Shown here: positions 11,130-20,388 of the stretch, piece after piece
How the letters are laid out: every line of letters begins with the position of its first letter
Numbering within the stretch: the stretch's first letter is position 1
Source of the DNA: Erinaceus europaeus
Taxonomy: Eukaryota; Chordata; Mammalia; Eulipotyphla; Erinaceidae
Length of the DNA stretch: 64,000 nucleotides
NCBI RefSeq assembly: GCF_950295315.1
Contig: NC_080177.1
Location: forward strand, 83,811,094 to 83,875,093
Reading direction: 5' to 3'
Notes under the pieces: model-generated
Database searches by the model: none
Told to the model about the DNA's origin: nothing
What the model saw: only the letters and a program-made list of their open reading frames with translations
Program-made: the position numbers and the translations under genes

Positions 11130-11456
11130 CTAAAGGGTGGCAAGGGGGTGTTCCAAAGGGACAGTGGGAATGGCTGTGTGTGACACTTTGGGAGCTAGGA
11201 CTAGGGACTGTTTACTGCGCGCTGGTCCTCTTGGACTCGCTGTGATGGTGCAGGGCGAAGCAGTGGCTTCCTGCAGACAGTTAATGAACTTTTTAGCAAA
11301 GGTTCCAATGTTCTCAATAACCTGTTCTGAGATCTCAGAAAGAAGGAATTCAAGTTTAGTTGCTTTCCGAGACAGGAGGATCTGAAGGAGATCAGAGACT
11401 GATTTAAAGTAGCAGTATTTTTTAAGAGATAAAAACCCACTTTCCTTTAGATTCAA
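11130..11456 (-). pseudogene. Unrecognised 108-codon ORF, possible gene remnant
   Basis: The reverse frame is less repetitive than most ORFs here. It has a plausible helical stretch (residues about 19-65, Leu/Ile/Glu-rich, including 'LEFLLSEISEQVIENIG') followed by a Pro/Ala/Ser-rich tail. I do not recognise the family. No splice sites, poly(A) tail or upstream promoter are evident. It may be an old processed pseudogene or chance. Confidence 0.2.
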
Positions 11457-11654
11457 AGAAAGGCAAAGACTACTGCATATCAGATGTCAGGCTCAGGGAG
11501 AAAAAAAATAGTATCCTCATGGGCTCTTTGGAATATAAGTAAAATAGGACTACTATTTTTAACTATTTAACTATCTACAAAACAGAGATTCCCCCAAATC
11601 TTCATATGAACTTTTCCAGTCTTTAGGTTCATGATTAATCAACTATTTTTTTTT
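11457..11654. other. Unique DNA, no feature seen
   Basis: Short AT-rich interval before repeat A. Confidence 0.5.
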
Positions 11655-12235
11655 TGCTTTATATGTTAACTCTTCTATTCATCCACCAGGTTCCAGATGC
11701 TAACATGATGCCAACCTGACAACCCCATCAATGTGTCCTGGAGCCCTGCTTCCCCAGAGCCCTGCCCCACTAGGGAAAGAGAGAGACAGGCTGGGAGTAT
11801 GGATCCACCTGTCAACACCCATGTTCAGTGGTGAAGCAATTACAGAAGCCAGACCTTCCACAGTCTGCACCTTGGGTCCATATTCCCAGAGGGTTAAAGA
11901 ATAGGAAAGTAGGGTGGGGGAGACAGCATAATGGTTATGCAAACAGATTCCCATGCCTGAGGCACCCAAGTCCCAGGTTCAGTCCCCACACCACCATAAA
12001 CCTAAGCTGAGCAGTGCTCTGGTGTTTCTCTCTGTGTCTCTCTCTGTCTGCATCTCTCTCAAAAATAAAATAAATATATAAATTTTAAAATATTAATTAA
12101 AAGAAAAGAATAGGAAAGCTATCAGGGGAGGGGATGGGATGGGATACAGAACTCTGGTGGTGGGAACTGTGTGGAGTTGACCCCTATTATCCTATGGTTT
12201 TTGTCAGTGTTTCTTTTTTATAAATAAAATTTTTT
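11655..12235 (+). mobile_element. Repeat A, split by a SINE
   Basis: The 5' part (11655-11909) and the 3' part (12105-12235) are one repeat A copy. They are separated by a type 3 SINE, which gives the order of insertion. Confidence 0.85.
11910..12104 (+). mobile_element. SINE type 3 inserted in repeat A
   Basis: 'gacagcataatggttatgca', B box 'ggttcagtcccc', 'aagctgagcagtgctctggt' and an A-rich tail. A perfect 14-bp target-site duplication aaagaataggaaag lies at 11896-11909 and 12105-12118. Confidence 0.95.
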
Positions 12236-12249
12236 TAAGAAGGCAAATA

Positions 12250-12470
12250 CTAGTGACTTTTTTTAAATCTTTATATGCTTATTAGATAGAGACAGTCAGA
12301 AATTGAGAGGGAAGGGGGACATAGAGAGGGAGAGAGACAGAGAGACACCTGCAGCCCTGCTTCACCACTTGTGAAACTTTCCCCTGCAGGTGGGGACCAG
12401 GGGATCCAACCTGGGTCCTTGCTCTTTGTAACATGTGCACTCAACCAGGTGCGCCACCACCCAGCCCTGC
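12250..12470 (-). mobile_element. SINE type 2
   Basis: Reverse body 'agacagtcagaaattgagag', 'cctgcagccctgcttcacca', B-box complement 'gggatccaacctggg' and head complement 'caaccaggtgcgccaccacc'. The last 6 bases (ccctgc) serve as the target duplicated by the LTR that follows. Confidence 0.9.
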
Positions 12471-12599
12471 TGTTGGTATGCATGAGACCCCTTCTGTTTC
12501 ATTTGGTTTAAATCCCCCCTGCTTAACACTATTCTATTTACATAACCACTGCATTCTATTTACATAACCGCTGTTAACAAGCACCACCCTCCCTCCAGG

Positions 12600-12633
12600 G
12601 CATTGGTGGTTCAGTGATAGGATTCTCGCCTGC
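12600..12633 (+). other. tRNA-Gly 5'-half sequence inside LTR
   Basis: 34 bases match the 5' half of the mammalian tRNA-Gly(GCC) gene, as I recall it, with two differences. The match runs from the acceptor 5' strand (gcattggtgg) through the D-arm and A box to 'tctcgcctgc' in the anticodon stem. It stops abruptly at CTCCGCC. No T-arm, B box or 3' acceptor strand follows, so it cannot fold as a tRNA. Confidence 0.8.
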
Positions 12634-12749
12634 TCCGCCCCCTCCTTGTCACACCCTGATCCTCTCCTTGTCACACTCTGATTTTCACCAGTCACTTTTC
12701 TCTCCACCCTCTCTATGTCACATCCTGTTTCCACCCTACTTGGCAAATA

Positions 12750-12757
12750 TATATAAA
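12750..12757 (+). promoter_or_regulatory. LTR TATA box
   Basis: TATATAAA sits about 80 bp upstream of the LTR poly(A) signal. This is the expected U3/R arrangement of a retroviral LTR promoter. Confidence 0.75.
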
Positions 12758-12828
12758 GACAGCATTGTGAGTTTGAGGGTACCTTTAGTTTAGCTTAGGT
12801 CAGCTTAAATTGTGCTGCATCCTGCATG

Positions 12829-12834
12829 AATAAA
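12829..12834 (+). promoter_or_regulatory. LTR poly(A) signal
   Basis: AATAAA followed by G/T-rich sequence (ggtcgtctgtctcc, about 12868) within the LTR. Confidence 0.75.
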
Positions 12835-12936
12835 GAGATACTGCCTACAGCTAAACCATGAGTCCCTGGTCGTCTGTCTCCCGTCAGTGAAGCTCAGCCC
12901 GACACCCTGCAACTTATTTTAGTTTCTATTATTATT

Positions 12937-13133
12937 ATTATCTTTATTTATTTGCTGGATAGAGATAGCCAGAAACTGAGAGGAGAAGGGGCAGACAGAC
13001 AGAGAGACACCTGCAACCCTGCTTCAACACTCGCAAAGCTTTCCCCCTGCAGGTGGGGGTGGGGGCTGGAACCTGGGTCCTTGTGCCCTGTAACTTGTGA
13101 GCTCAACCAGGTGCACCACCACCGGGCCCCAAG
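12937..13133 (-). mobile_element. SINE type 2
   Basis: Reverse body 'atctttatttatttgctgga', 'agatagccagaaactgagag', 'cctgcaaccctgcttcaaca' and head complement 'caaccaggtgcaccaccacc'. Confidence 0.9.
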
Positions 13134-13349
13134 AGTAGAGATGTTTACTGGTGAGAAGGGTGGGAACAAAGGGTGTTGATGTTTTCACCTTCTGACCTTT
13201 TGTCTCAGTTTAACAGTTTAACATAAGATCGACCCAGTCTGGAAAAGAGAAATTTCCCATGAGTGGTCATCCCACTTCCATTTATCTTGTCCATCTCCAA
13301 AACTCTCTCCCTTTACACTGTTTGAACTGGAAGACGCTTTGAAACGGGA

Positions 13350-13994
13350 ATGGCTGCTGGCTATGATAACATCACCCCAGAACTCATTCTTAACTTGGGC
13401 CCTGCGGCAAAGAAGTGGCTTGCTTCATTCCTGTCCCATATCTTGGAATATGAATCTATGCCCAAAATTTGGCGTCGCGCAAAGATAATAGCAGTTCTGA
13501 AACCAAAGAAAGACCCAACACTGGCCGCCAGCTATAGACCAATTTCTCTCCTCTCCGTGTGTTACAAACTCCTTGAGAGGCTGCTTCTGTCACGAATTTC
13601 TCCTCTTACAGAGAAATTCTTATCACCCGCTCAAGCTGGTTTCCGCCCAGGAAGATCTACCTGCGAACAAGCCCTGGCCCTCTCAACTTACATTGAAAAT
13701 GGATTCCAGAAGAATTTAAAGACGGGTGCTGTCTTTGTTGATCTCACAGCAGCCTATGACATGGTCTGGCACCATGGTCTCCTAGTCAAGATCTCAAGAT
13801 GCCTGCCTCCATGGGTGGCCAACACTATATCGTTTATTCTCCAAAACAGAAGATTCCGGGTGCATCTGGGTGACAAGTCTAGCAGATGGAGACTTGTCTC
13901 AAGTGGCCTCCCCCAGGGCTCTGTTCTGGCTCCCACGCTATTTAATATTTACATCAATGACCTTCCAGAAACTTCTTCAAGGAAGTTCATCTAA
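13350..13994 (+). pseudogene. LINE reverse transcriptase core (broken)
   Basis: 214 codons carry ordered RT motifs: AAGYDNITPELI (residues 2-13), SYRPISLLSVCYKLLERLLL (about 61-80), AGFRPGRST (about 95-103), the catalytic-Asp motif AVFVDLTAAYDMVWH (about 126-140) and GLPQGSVLAPTLFNIYINDL (about 186-205). The frame ends at a TAA (13992-13994) exactly where the Tyr of the YADD box is expected; the next codons read ADD. A frameshift just before 13350 separates it from upstream coding sequence. It is not functional as it stands. Confidence 0.88.
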
Positions 13995-14003
13995 GCCGAT
14001 GAC

Positions 14004-14043
14004 ATCTGTTGTGCAACTCAGGCATCTGTTGTGCAACTCAGGC
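14004..14043 (+). repeat. 20-bp tandem duplication in LINE ORF
   Basis: The 20-mer atctgttgtgcaactcaggc occurs twice head to tail (14004-14023, 14024-14043). It adds 20 bases and moves the reading frame by exactly the amount that separates the RT frame (13350) from the downstream frame (14195). Confidence 0.95.
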
Positions 14044-14194
14044 ATCCAAGTTCGACATCCTCGAGGAAACACTCACGAAAGACATGTCTCTGATATCTGA
14101 TTACTGTAAAAAATGGTGACTAATCCCCAGCACTGCAAAAACGGTATCATCTGTTTTCCATCTACACCATGCCTCGGCCTCGCGTGAGCTTAAT

Positions 14195-14980
14195 GTGCAG
14201 CTTGGCGATACGAGAATCCGGCATGAAGCCCAGCCAGTCTATCTCGGCGTTACTCTCGATCGCACTCTGTCATTTCACGAACATCTCATAAAAACTGCAG
14301 CAAAGGTGGGCGCGAGGAATCACATCATTGCAAGACTGGCCAGCTCCTCATGGGGCGCAAGCGCTTCCACACTACGATCATCATCTCTGGCATTCTGCTA
14401 TTCCACTGCAGAATACTGTGCCCCAGGATGGTTCCGTAGCCCCCATGTCCACTTGGTCGATTCCAAATTATATTCCTCCATGAGGATCATTTCTGGAACC
14501 ATCCGTTCCACCCCGGTTCCATGGCTGCCAGTTCTTAGCAACATCGCCCCGCCAGATATTCGTCGGGATGCGGCATCATCTAAGTTCATTTCCCACGTCT
14601 ACGCTCGACCGGACCTGCCAATATACGCGGAGATCTTCGCCCACCCTGTCCAACGCTTGACGTCTCGTCACCCAATCTGGTCCCCTACGCCTACACTGAA
14701 CTTCTCTGTTCCAGTCTCTTGGAAACAGAGTTGGCAGTCAGCTGAGGTCAAGAACAAACACATCACAGACCCCTGCGAGCGTCAACCCGGCTCTGACCTA
14801 GCACGTTATGATCGGGCCCTCCTCCATCGCTATCGAACAGGCCATGGCCGGTGCGCCGCTATGTTCCATCGCTGGGGAGCCAGAGACGACCCGAACTGCC
14901 CCTGCGGCTCCAGACAGACTAGGACCCACATAGTCAATGACTGCCACCTCTCCAGATTCAAAGGAGGTCTCGAAACTTGA
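14195..14980 (+). pseudogene. LINE ORF C-terminal part (thumb to Cys/His motif)
   Basis: 261 codons continue the LINE protein: YLGVTLDRTLSFHEHL near residues 16-31, STAEYCAPGWF near 70-80, and a terminal CPCGSRQTRTHIVNDC (C-x-C-x7-H-x4-C) that looks like a zinc-binding knuckle. The frame is preceded by a TGA at 14117-14119. It ends LET-stop, after which the same frame could continue to AVDWLRKKGKR before TAG at 15031. Both copies share the early TGA. Confidence 0.85.
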
Positions 14981-15041
14981 CATCAGGCTCAACCTGACGC
15001 TGTTGACTGGCTACGGAAGAAGGGCAAACGTTAGAAGAAGA

Positions 15042-15784
15042 TTCAAAAGAGAAAGCCACCTGCAGAGACCTGACTGAGAATTCCTTTGCCCCACCTACTT
15101 CTCTTTCAAAGACTTTAGTCCTTGCAGGTTTCTTATTTATATAAAGAAAAAAATAGTTAATATTTGCATAATACATTCAAGTAGCATATAATCTGGCATT
15201 TAGTGTGCGACTGCTAACTCAGTTTCCACTGCTATCACTATTGGAAGATGAAGAAAAGATAGCGATTTTTCTAAGTAGGTCCAGCAGTTTCTTGATCAAG
15301 TGGACATGTCCAATAACTCTACAAAGGTTTTCTATTCTCTTAGAAACACTTGTGGGTGCCAACATGCACTGATAGAAGTACTGGGACAAGAAAAATAAAT
15401 GAGACCAATACCTCACTTTAAGATCCAGGCATAGTTCATTGACCAACTACTCAGAAAGGACTTTTTCCCCCTTAACATGCAATTATATCTTTTCTATTTA
15501 AGATATACATGTACTGTCGTTTAATAACCTTGTAAATCATTACTAAGTCACTGACTGACAGATACAACATTCATTCTTTTTTAAAAAAAAGATATGCATC
15601 TTCACAAGTTGTGGAACATGTGTACTTAAATTAGCAGTGGTCAAAAGGAGAGTCCAGTCATTTTGTCAACCACACATGGGATTTGGAAACTCTTCAAAAA
15701 CGTCACAAAGTCATTGTTATACAGATCATCACAGGTGTGATAAGATTATTCCCTCCACTCATAATCTTGAAATTAACATATCTG
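15042..15784. other. Unique DNA, no gene seen
   Basis: AT-rich sequence with short ORFs only; no repeat was recognised. Confidence 0.5.
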
Positions 15785-15938
15785 AATCTCATTTTATTTT
15801 ATTTTATTTTATTTATTTTTTATCAGAACACTGATCAGCTCTGGTTTATGGTGGTGCAGGGGATTGAACCTGGGTCATTGGAGCCTCAGACATGAGAGTC
15901 TCTTTGCATAACCATTATGCTATCTACCCTCCTCCCAT
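15785..15938 (-). mobile_element. SINE type 3
   Basis: The (TTTTA)n start is the reversed tail. 'gatcagctctggtttatggt', B-box complement 'gggattgaacctggg' and 'tgcataaccattatgctatc' follow. The flanks tgaatctcatttta and aaatctcatttta form an imperfect target-site duplication. Confidence 0.92.
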
Positions 15939-15951
15939 AAATCTCATTTTA

Positions 15952-16315
15952 AATGTATAGATAAAACAAAAAATGTTTCAAGTGATGTAATAAAACAGAC
16001 TAAACTATTTCTAGAAACAATTGTTTTCTAGATCATCACAGTAACAATTCATGTTTGCTGTGTTTTTGAGATTCTACAGGTTACATGTTAACAAAAACAA
16101 TGATACTGATAAAAGTTTGTATTTTATTCTTATACTTAAAATCAAATGTTGGCAGTAAGATATCACTTATTTAATTTATCAACGACTTTGTAGTAAGACA
16201 GATCTCCACTTATGAAGGGGATACATCCAGATAAACGTTTAGTAGGAAATAAGGTAGTCTGTAAACACTTGCAGCCACTGCATCTGACCTACGAAACATC
16301 ATAGATTATCCTATT
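15952..16315. other. AT-rich unique DNA
   Basis: No feature was recognised. Confidence 0.5.
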
Positions 16316-16462
16316 CTATTTTTATTTTATTATTATTTTTTTTACCAGAATACTATTCAGTTCTGGCTTATGGTGGTGCCGGGGACTGAACCTGGGATGT
16401 TGGAGCCTCAGGCATGAGGGCCTCTTTGCATAACCATTCTGCTATCTACCCTCCACTCAGCC
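16316..16462 (-). mobile_element. SINE type 3
   Basis: Same structure as the copy at 15785; target-site duplication attctatttt at the flanks (about 16312 and 16463). Confidence 0.92.
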
Positions 16463-16704
16463 CATTCTATTTTAAACACCATCGGGAAACGTAAGGTAGA
16501 ATCATACTATGCTGCACAGTATCCACTGTGAGTCAAGTGAATCCGTCACAAATTGAGAGTGACTGTAGGGCATCAAAAAAACAAACTATCCTGGACATCA
16601 GACCACCAGCCCAGGAGAGCACCAAATCCCCAAGCGCATTTTCGGCTGAATGTCATTTGTTGTCTTACCTTTGCAAAGTAGAAAAATCATAAGTCAGACT
16701 ATCT

Positions 16705-16837
16705 TAAGGAAACCAGGGTGGTGGTTCAACAGCAGAGCATGTACCATTCACTCATGGTGTCTAGGGTTCGATTCTCCATGACATTAATAAACGAACATAG
16801 AATAATATGCAGGGAAAACCAGTGCACTTCTCATTCC
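16705..16837 (+). mobile_element. Degenerate tRNA-like SINE
   Basis: 'agggtggtggttcaacagca' and 'gggttcgattctcc' look like A- and B-box regions of a tRNA-derived element, but the body matches none of the five main types. Confidence 0.45.
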
Positions 16838-16852
16838 TCTCTCTTTCTCTCG

Positions 16853-16906
<54 letters not shown>

Positions 16907-16912
16907 CCCTCT
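16838..16912. repeat. (CT)n microsatellite
   Basis: Pyrimidine tract with a long CT run, followed by CA repeats at 16919-16940. ORFs across it are repeat artefacts. Confidence 0.95.
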
Positions 16913-16989
16913 TTCTACACACACACACAGACACACACAGGAGTCCCAAGTCAGGGACTGCATGTATAGAGTTTAGAAGAGAAAACAAA

Positions 16990-17291
16990 ATACATTGTAT
17001 TTCTAATTAGACCTGGTTCGTGAATATTGCAGATAAGGTCAGCAGAACTGGTATTTCGCTAAATAGAAGAGGCACAGTGCATGAATCTTCCAATACCAGA
17101 AAACTTTTTTTTTCCTTTTTACCAGAAAACTTTTAAATATTATTTCTTCTTCCCCTTTGCCTGAACATTATTTTTAGTGTTTTTTATATATACACAGTAT
17201 AAGTATATACAAAGTACAGGGAAATATTAAAAAATTAAATTGTTATTTTAGCATAAAACTAAATTATAAGAGCCAAATATTTATGATCTAA
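16990..17291. other. AT-rich DNA, no gene seen
   Basis: No feature was recognised. Confidence 0.5.
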
Positions 17292-17353
<62 letters not shown>

Positions 17354-17370
17354 CAGAGAGAGAGAGAAGA
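17292..17370. repeat. (GT)n(GA)n compound microsatellite
   Basis: A GT run passes into GA with occasional A and C interruptions. Confidence 0.95.
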
Positions 17371-17480
17371 GGGGAAAATCGAGATAAAGTTGAGCACATT
17401 GTTCAGCTCTGACATACACGGTGTCGGGGATTAGTCTGGGGGGATTTAGGCATTAAAGTCCTGTGGTCTGAATTTGAGCT
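17371..17480 (-). mobile_element. Degenerate SINE type 3
   Basis: 'ttgttcagctctgacataca', 'ggggattagtctgggggg' and 'gcattaaagtcctg' follow the type 3 reverse order with heavy divergence. Confidence 0.5.
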
Positions 17481-17694
17481 ATCTTCTAGAAGAATAAAGT
17501 TCTTAGCTAAACTTTCCTTTACTAAACATAAAGGTAATAATGTTCTCTTCATAAAGTATAAGGATCTATTTGGCAAATCTGGAATTATAAAAATTAAATT
17601 ATGTTTACAAAAGCCAGCATACATTTACATAGATAAAGAACTACTACTTCTACTTTTGCAATGAAGTTTGTGTTTCATTGGCTTTTCAGATTTT

Positions 17695-17897
17695 TTATAA
17701 TTGTCTTTATTTATTTATTGAAACTAGATAACAAAAAGGAAGGAGGAGACAGAGGAAGAAAGACAGAGAGACACCTGCAGTCCTACTTCACCACTCACAA
17801 ATCTTTCCCCCTGCAGGTGGGGACTGGAGGCTTGAACCTGGGTCCTTGCTCACTGTAATATGTGCACTCAACCAGGTGCCCCATCACCTGGCCCCCT
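17695..17897 (-). mobile_element. SINE type 2
   Basis: Reverse body 'tctttatttatttattgaaa', 'cctgcagtcctacttcacca', 'ggcttgaacctgggtccttg' and head complement 'caaccaggtgccccatcacc'. Confidence 0.9.
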
Positions 17898-18087
17898 TTC
17901 ACTAACTCCTGTGGGTAGCATGAGGATTTATTATTATTTTCTCTTAATTCTGCTTCCAGGTTAAAAAATACAAGTCTCTCAACAAACACGACCCAATGAC
18001 TACACACAAATGAAGATCATATATGGACAAGATTGTATTATTTGTAATGGAAAAATCCAATGTGATAAATTGATAGCCCATAACAAA

Positions 18088-18245
18088 AACAACCCAGGAG
18101 CTAGGAAGACAGTATAATGGTTATGCAAATAGACTCTCATGCCCCAGGATCTGAAGTCCAGGGACAATCCCCTGCACCACCATATTGCAGACTGGGTAGT
18201 GCTCTGGTCTCTCTCTCTCTCTCTTTATATCTTTCTCTTATTAAA
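18088..18245 (+). mobile_element. SINE type 3
   Basis: 'gaagacagtataatggttat', 'gggacaatcccctgcaccac', 'gactgggtagtgctctggtc' and a CT-rich tail. Confidence 0.88.
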
Positions 18246-18255
18246 GTATAACAAA

Positions 18256-18405
18256 TGAGTGGTCCAGGAGGTGGTGCAGTGGTAAAGCTTTGGACTCTCA
18301 AGTTTGGTCCCAAGTTCGATCCCCGGCAGCACATGTACCAGAGTGATGTCTGATTCTTTCTCTCTCCTCCTATCTTTTTCATAAATAAATAAAATTTAAA
18401 AAAAA
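18256..18405 (+). mobile_element. SINE type 4
   Basis: 'ggtccaggaggtggtgcagt', B box 'agttcgatccccgg', 'cagcacatgtaccagagtga' and a tail with aataaataaaattt. Confidence 0.9.
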
Positions 18406-18849
18406 ATAAAAATAAAGTATATGAAATGTATTACTAAAAAGGCAATCTGGCAAATCTTTTTCAACTTTTTTCCTTCTAACCAGATATTCAGAAGCCAGTT
18501 AAAAAAAATCCCATTATTTGATACTGCTTATCAATTACAGATGATTGAGTGCTAAGTATATTCTATTTGTTCAGATGTTTTCAAAAGATTAAAGTCTAAA
18601 TATAAGCCATGCAGCCTTTGTCAAAGTAATTAATAATTCTATGGCTCAGTGGTTTACACAAAATATGTTTACTACATAGAGCACATAAATTACAATTAGC
18701 AGTGTCTGCTACATGGGTTCTCATCTTTGTCACTTAATGGTAGAGTGTAAGAGCTGGTCAGAAATTGGTGTCCCCTTTGATGTTTTCCCTCATAAATTCT
18801 AAGATAGTGCAACTGTTTTTAAGCACCACACAGAGAAGGATAAAGTATG
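18406..18849. other. AT-rich unique DNA, no gene seen
   Basis: No feature was recognised. Confidence 0.5.
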
Positions 18850-19110
18850 GTGTTAAAGTGCTCACATTACAATGTGCGGGGACTCAGGTTCGAACCCCGG
18901 CTCCCCACCTGCAGGGGAGTCGCTTCCCAGGCGGTGAAGCAGGTCTGCAGGTGTCTGTCTTTCTCTCCCCCTCTCTGTCTTCCCCTCCTCTCTGTCTTAC
19001 CTGGCAATGACAATAACAATGAGAACAACAACAGAGTGGGAAAAATGGCCTCCAGAAGCAGTGGCTTCTTAGTGTAGGCACCAAGCCCCAGAGTGTCACT
19101 CATGTGCTTT
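18850..19110 (+). mobile_element. SINE type 1, head degraded
   Basis: The head resembles type 2 ('gtgctcacattacaatgtgc'). B box 'ggttcgaaccccgg' and the type 1 body follow, with 'gtgggaaaaatggcctccag' and 'accaagccccagagtgtcac' at the end. Confidence 0.82.
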
Positions 19111-19167
19111 GGAAAGCCACTTTTATTTATATACATATGAACTATGTTTGAAATACAAAGTCAAATC

Positions 19168-19440
19168 TTTAACCAGGCAGTGGCACACCTGGTTGAGCAC
19201 TCACATTACAGTGCACAAGGATGCAGGTTCAAGCCCCTGGTCCCCACCTGCTGAGGGCAGCTTCACAAGTAATGAAGCAGGGTTGCAGGTGTCTGTCCCT
19301 CCCCCCCTTCCCCATCTCCTCTCAATTCTCTGTCTCTATCCAATAGTAAATAAATAAAAATAGAAGGAGAAGAAGAAAGAGAAGGAGAAGGAGGAGGAGA
19401 AGAAGTAGAAGAAGAAGAAGAAGTAGTCAACTTTTCTTCT
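19168..19440 (+). mobile_element. SINE type 2 with (GAA)n tail
   Basis: Head 'ccaggcagtggcacacctgg', B box 'ggttcaagcccctgg' and body, then a tail expanded into GAA/GGA repeats at 19363-19430. Confidence 0.88.
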
Positions 19441-19459
19441 AAAAGAATAATAGTCAGTT

Positions 19460-19752
19460 TTTTAAATAATTTTTGAATATTTATTTTATTTATTCCCTTT
19501 TGTTGCCCTTGTTGTTTTATTGTTATAGTTATTATTGTTGTCATTGTTGTTGGATAGAACAGAGAGAAATGGAGAGAGGAGGGAAAGACAGAGAGGGGGA
19601 GAGAAAGACAGACACCTGCAGACCTGCTTCACTGCCTGTGAAATTACTCCCCTGCAGGTGGGGATCCAGGGGCTCGAACCAGGATCCTTATACTGGTCCT
19701 TGCGCTTTGCGCCACCTGCACTTAACCTGCTGCGCTACAGCCTGACTCCCAA
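19460..19752 (-). mobile_element. SINE type 1
   Basis: Reverse tail 'ttttgttgcccttgttgttt', body, 'ggggctcgaaccaggatcct' and head complement 'gctgcgctacagcctgactc'. Confidence 0.92.
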
Positions 19753-19784
19753 AGTCAGATCTTTTTAAGATTCCTAATATCTGG

Positions 19785-19935
19785 ACTGTCAAGATAGCTT
19801 ACCAGGAGGGTGCCTACTTTGGCGAGCACAAGGGCCAGGCTCAGGCAAGGTCCCCACTACTTGGGGGAAGATTTGGTGAGATAGTATCAGTGTTTTTCTA
19901 CCTCTCCCTCTGTTTCTATCTTTCTATTTAAAAGC
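19785..19935 (+). mobile_element. Old tRNA-derived SINE
   Basis: 'ctgtcaagatagcttaccag', 'gggccaggctcaggcaaggt' and 'ctacctctccctctgtttct' follow SINE order, but the copy is diverged and untyped. Confidence 0.5.
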
Positions 19936-20065
19936 TTTGCCCCAAATGATGAGTCCCCAGCAAGGACCAATAATCATAATTATAATAATATCTAAGTGCT
20001 TTCTCCATTTAGAAATTGAAGTTTTGTGTTTTAAAATGGTGCCAATTCTAAGTAAAAAGATACAA

Positions 20066-20388
20066 CAGGGGGCTGGCGGGTTAAGCTCGGAGGATGTTAA
20101 GCGCAAGGACTGATGCAAAGTTCCAGGTTCAAATCCCAACTCCCCACCTGCAGGGGGGTTGCTTCACAGGCGGTGAAGCAGGTCTGCAGGTGTCTGTCTG
20201 TCTTTCTCTGCCCCTCTGTCTTCCCCTCCTCTCTCCATTTCTCTCTGTCCTATCTAACACAGCAACAATAACAACAACAACAACAACAACCAACATGAAG
20301 AAGAATCACTTCCAGAAGCAGAGGATTCACAGTGCAGGTGCTGAGCCCTAGTGATAACCCCGGAGGCAAAACGAAAAAAAAGAAATAG
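20066..20388 (+). mobile_element. SINE type 1, long-tail form
   Basis: Rearranged head 'ggggctggcgggttaagctc', B box 'ggttcaaatcccaac', body, and the extension 'aagaatcacttccagaagca' to 'gtgataaccccggaggcaaa'. Confidence 0.88.

Larger units (their letters stand above)
12471..12904 (+). mobile_element. Solo LTR of an endogenous retrovirus
   Basis: A 434-bp element starts TGTTGG and ends CCGACA, an imperfect inverted terminal pair with the canonical TG...CA. A perfect 6-bp target-site duplication ccctgc flanks it (12465-12470, 12905-12910). Inside, in order, are a U3-like region, a TATA box (12750-12757), an AATAAA signal (12829-12834) and a 70-bp U5-like end. No internal viral genes adjoin, so this is a solo LTR left by recombination. 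Six-base duplications suggest a class II (beta-like) virus. A tRNA-Gly half lies in its U3. Confidence 0.88.
13213..15041 (+). mobile_element. Non-L1 LINE, 5'-truncated, decayed
   Basis: This is a reverse-transcriptase-bearing retrotransposon lacking its endonuclease region. Coding signal begins at or before 13213 in another frame (motif FTLFELEDALKR near 13310). The RT core runs 13350-13994, continues in a shifted frame, and the C-terminal domain ends at 14980. The 3' end is 'ggcaaacgttagaagaaga', with no poly(A) tail and no AATAAA. The last 576 bp are about 97% identical to the copy at 63111-63690. RT motifs resemble the jockey/CR1/I-type branch that is common in arthropods and fish, not L1; I cannot name the clade. 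Confidence 0.85.

Noticed and set aside
12600..12633. Functional tRNA-Gly gene
   Set aside because: Only the 5' half is present. There is no T-arm, B box or 3' acceptor strand.
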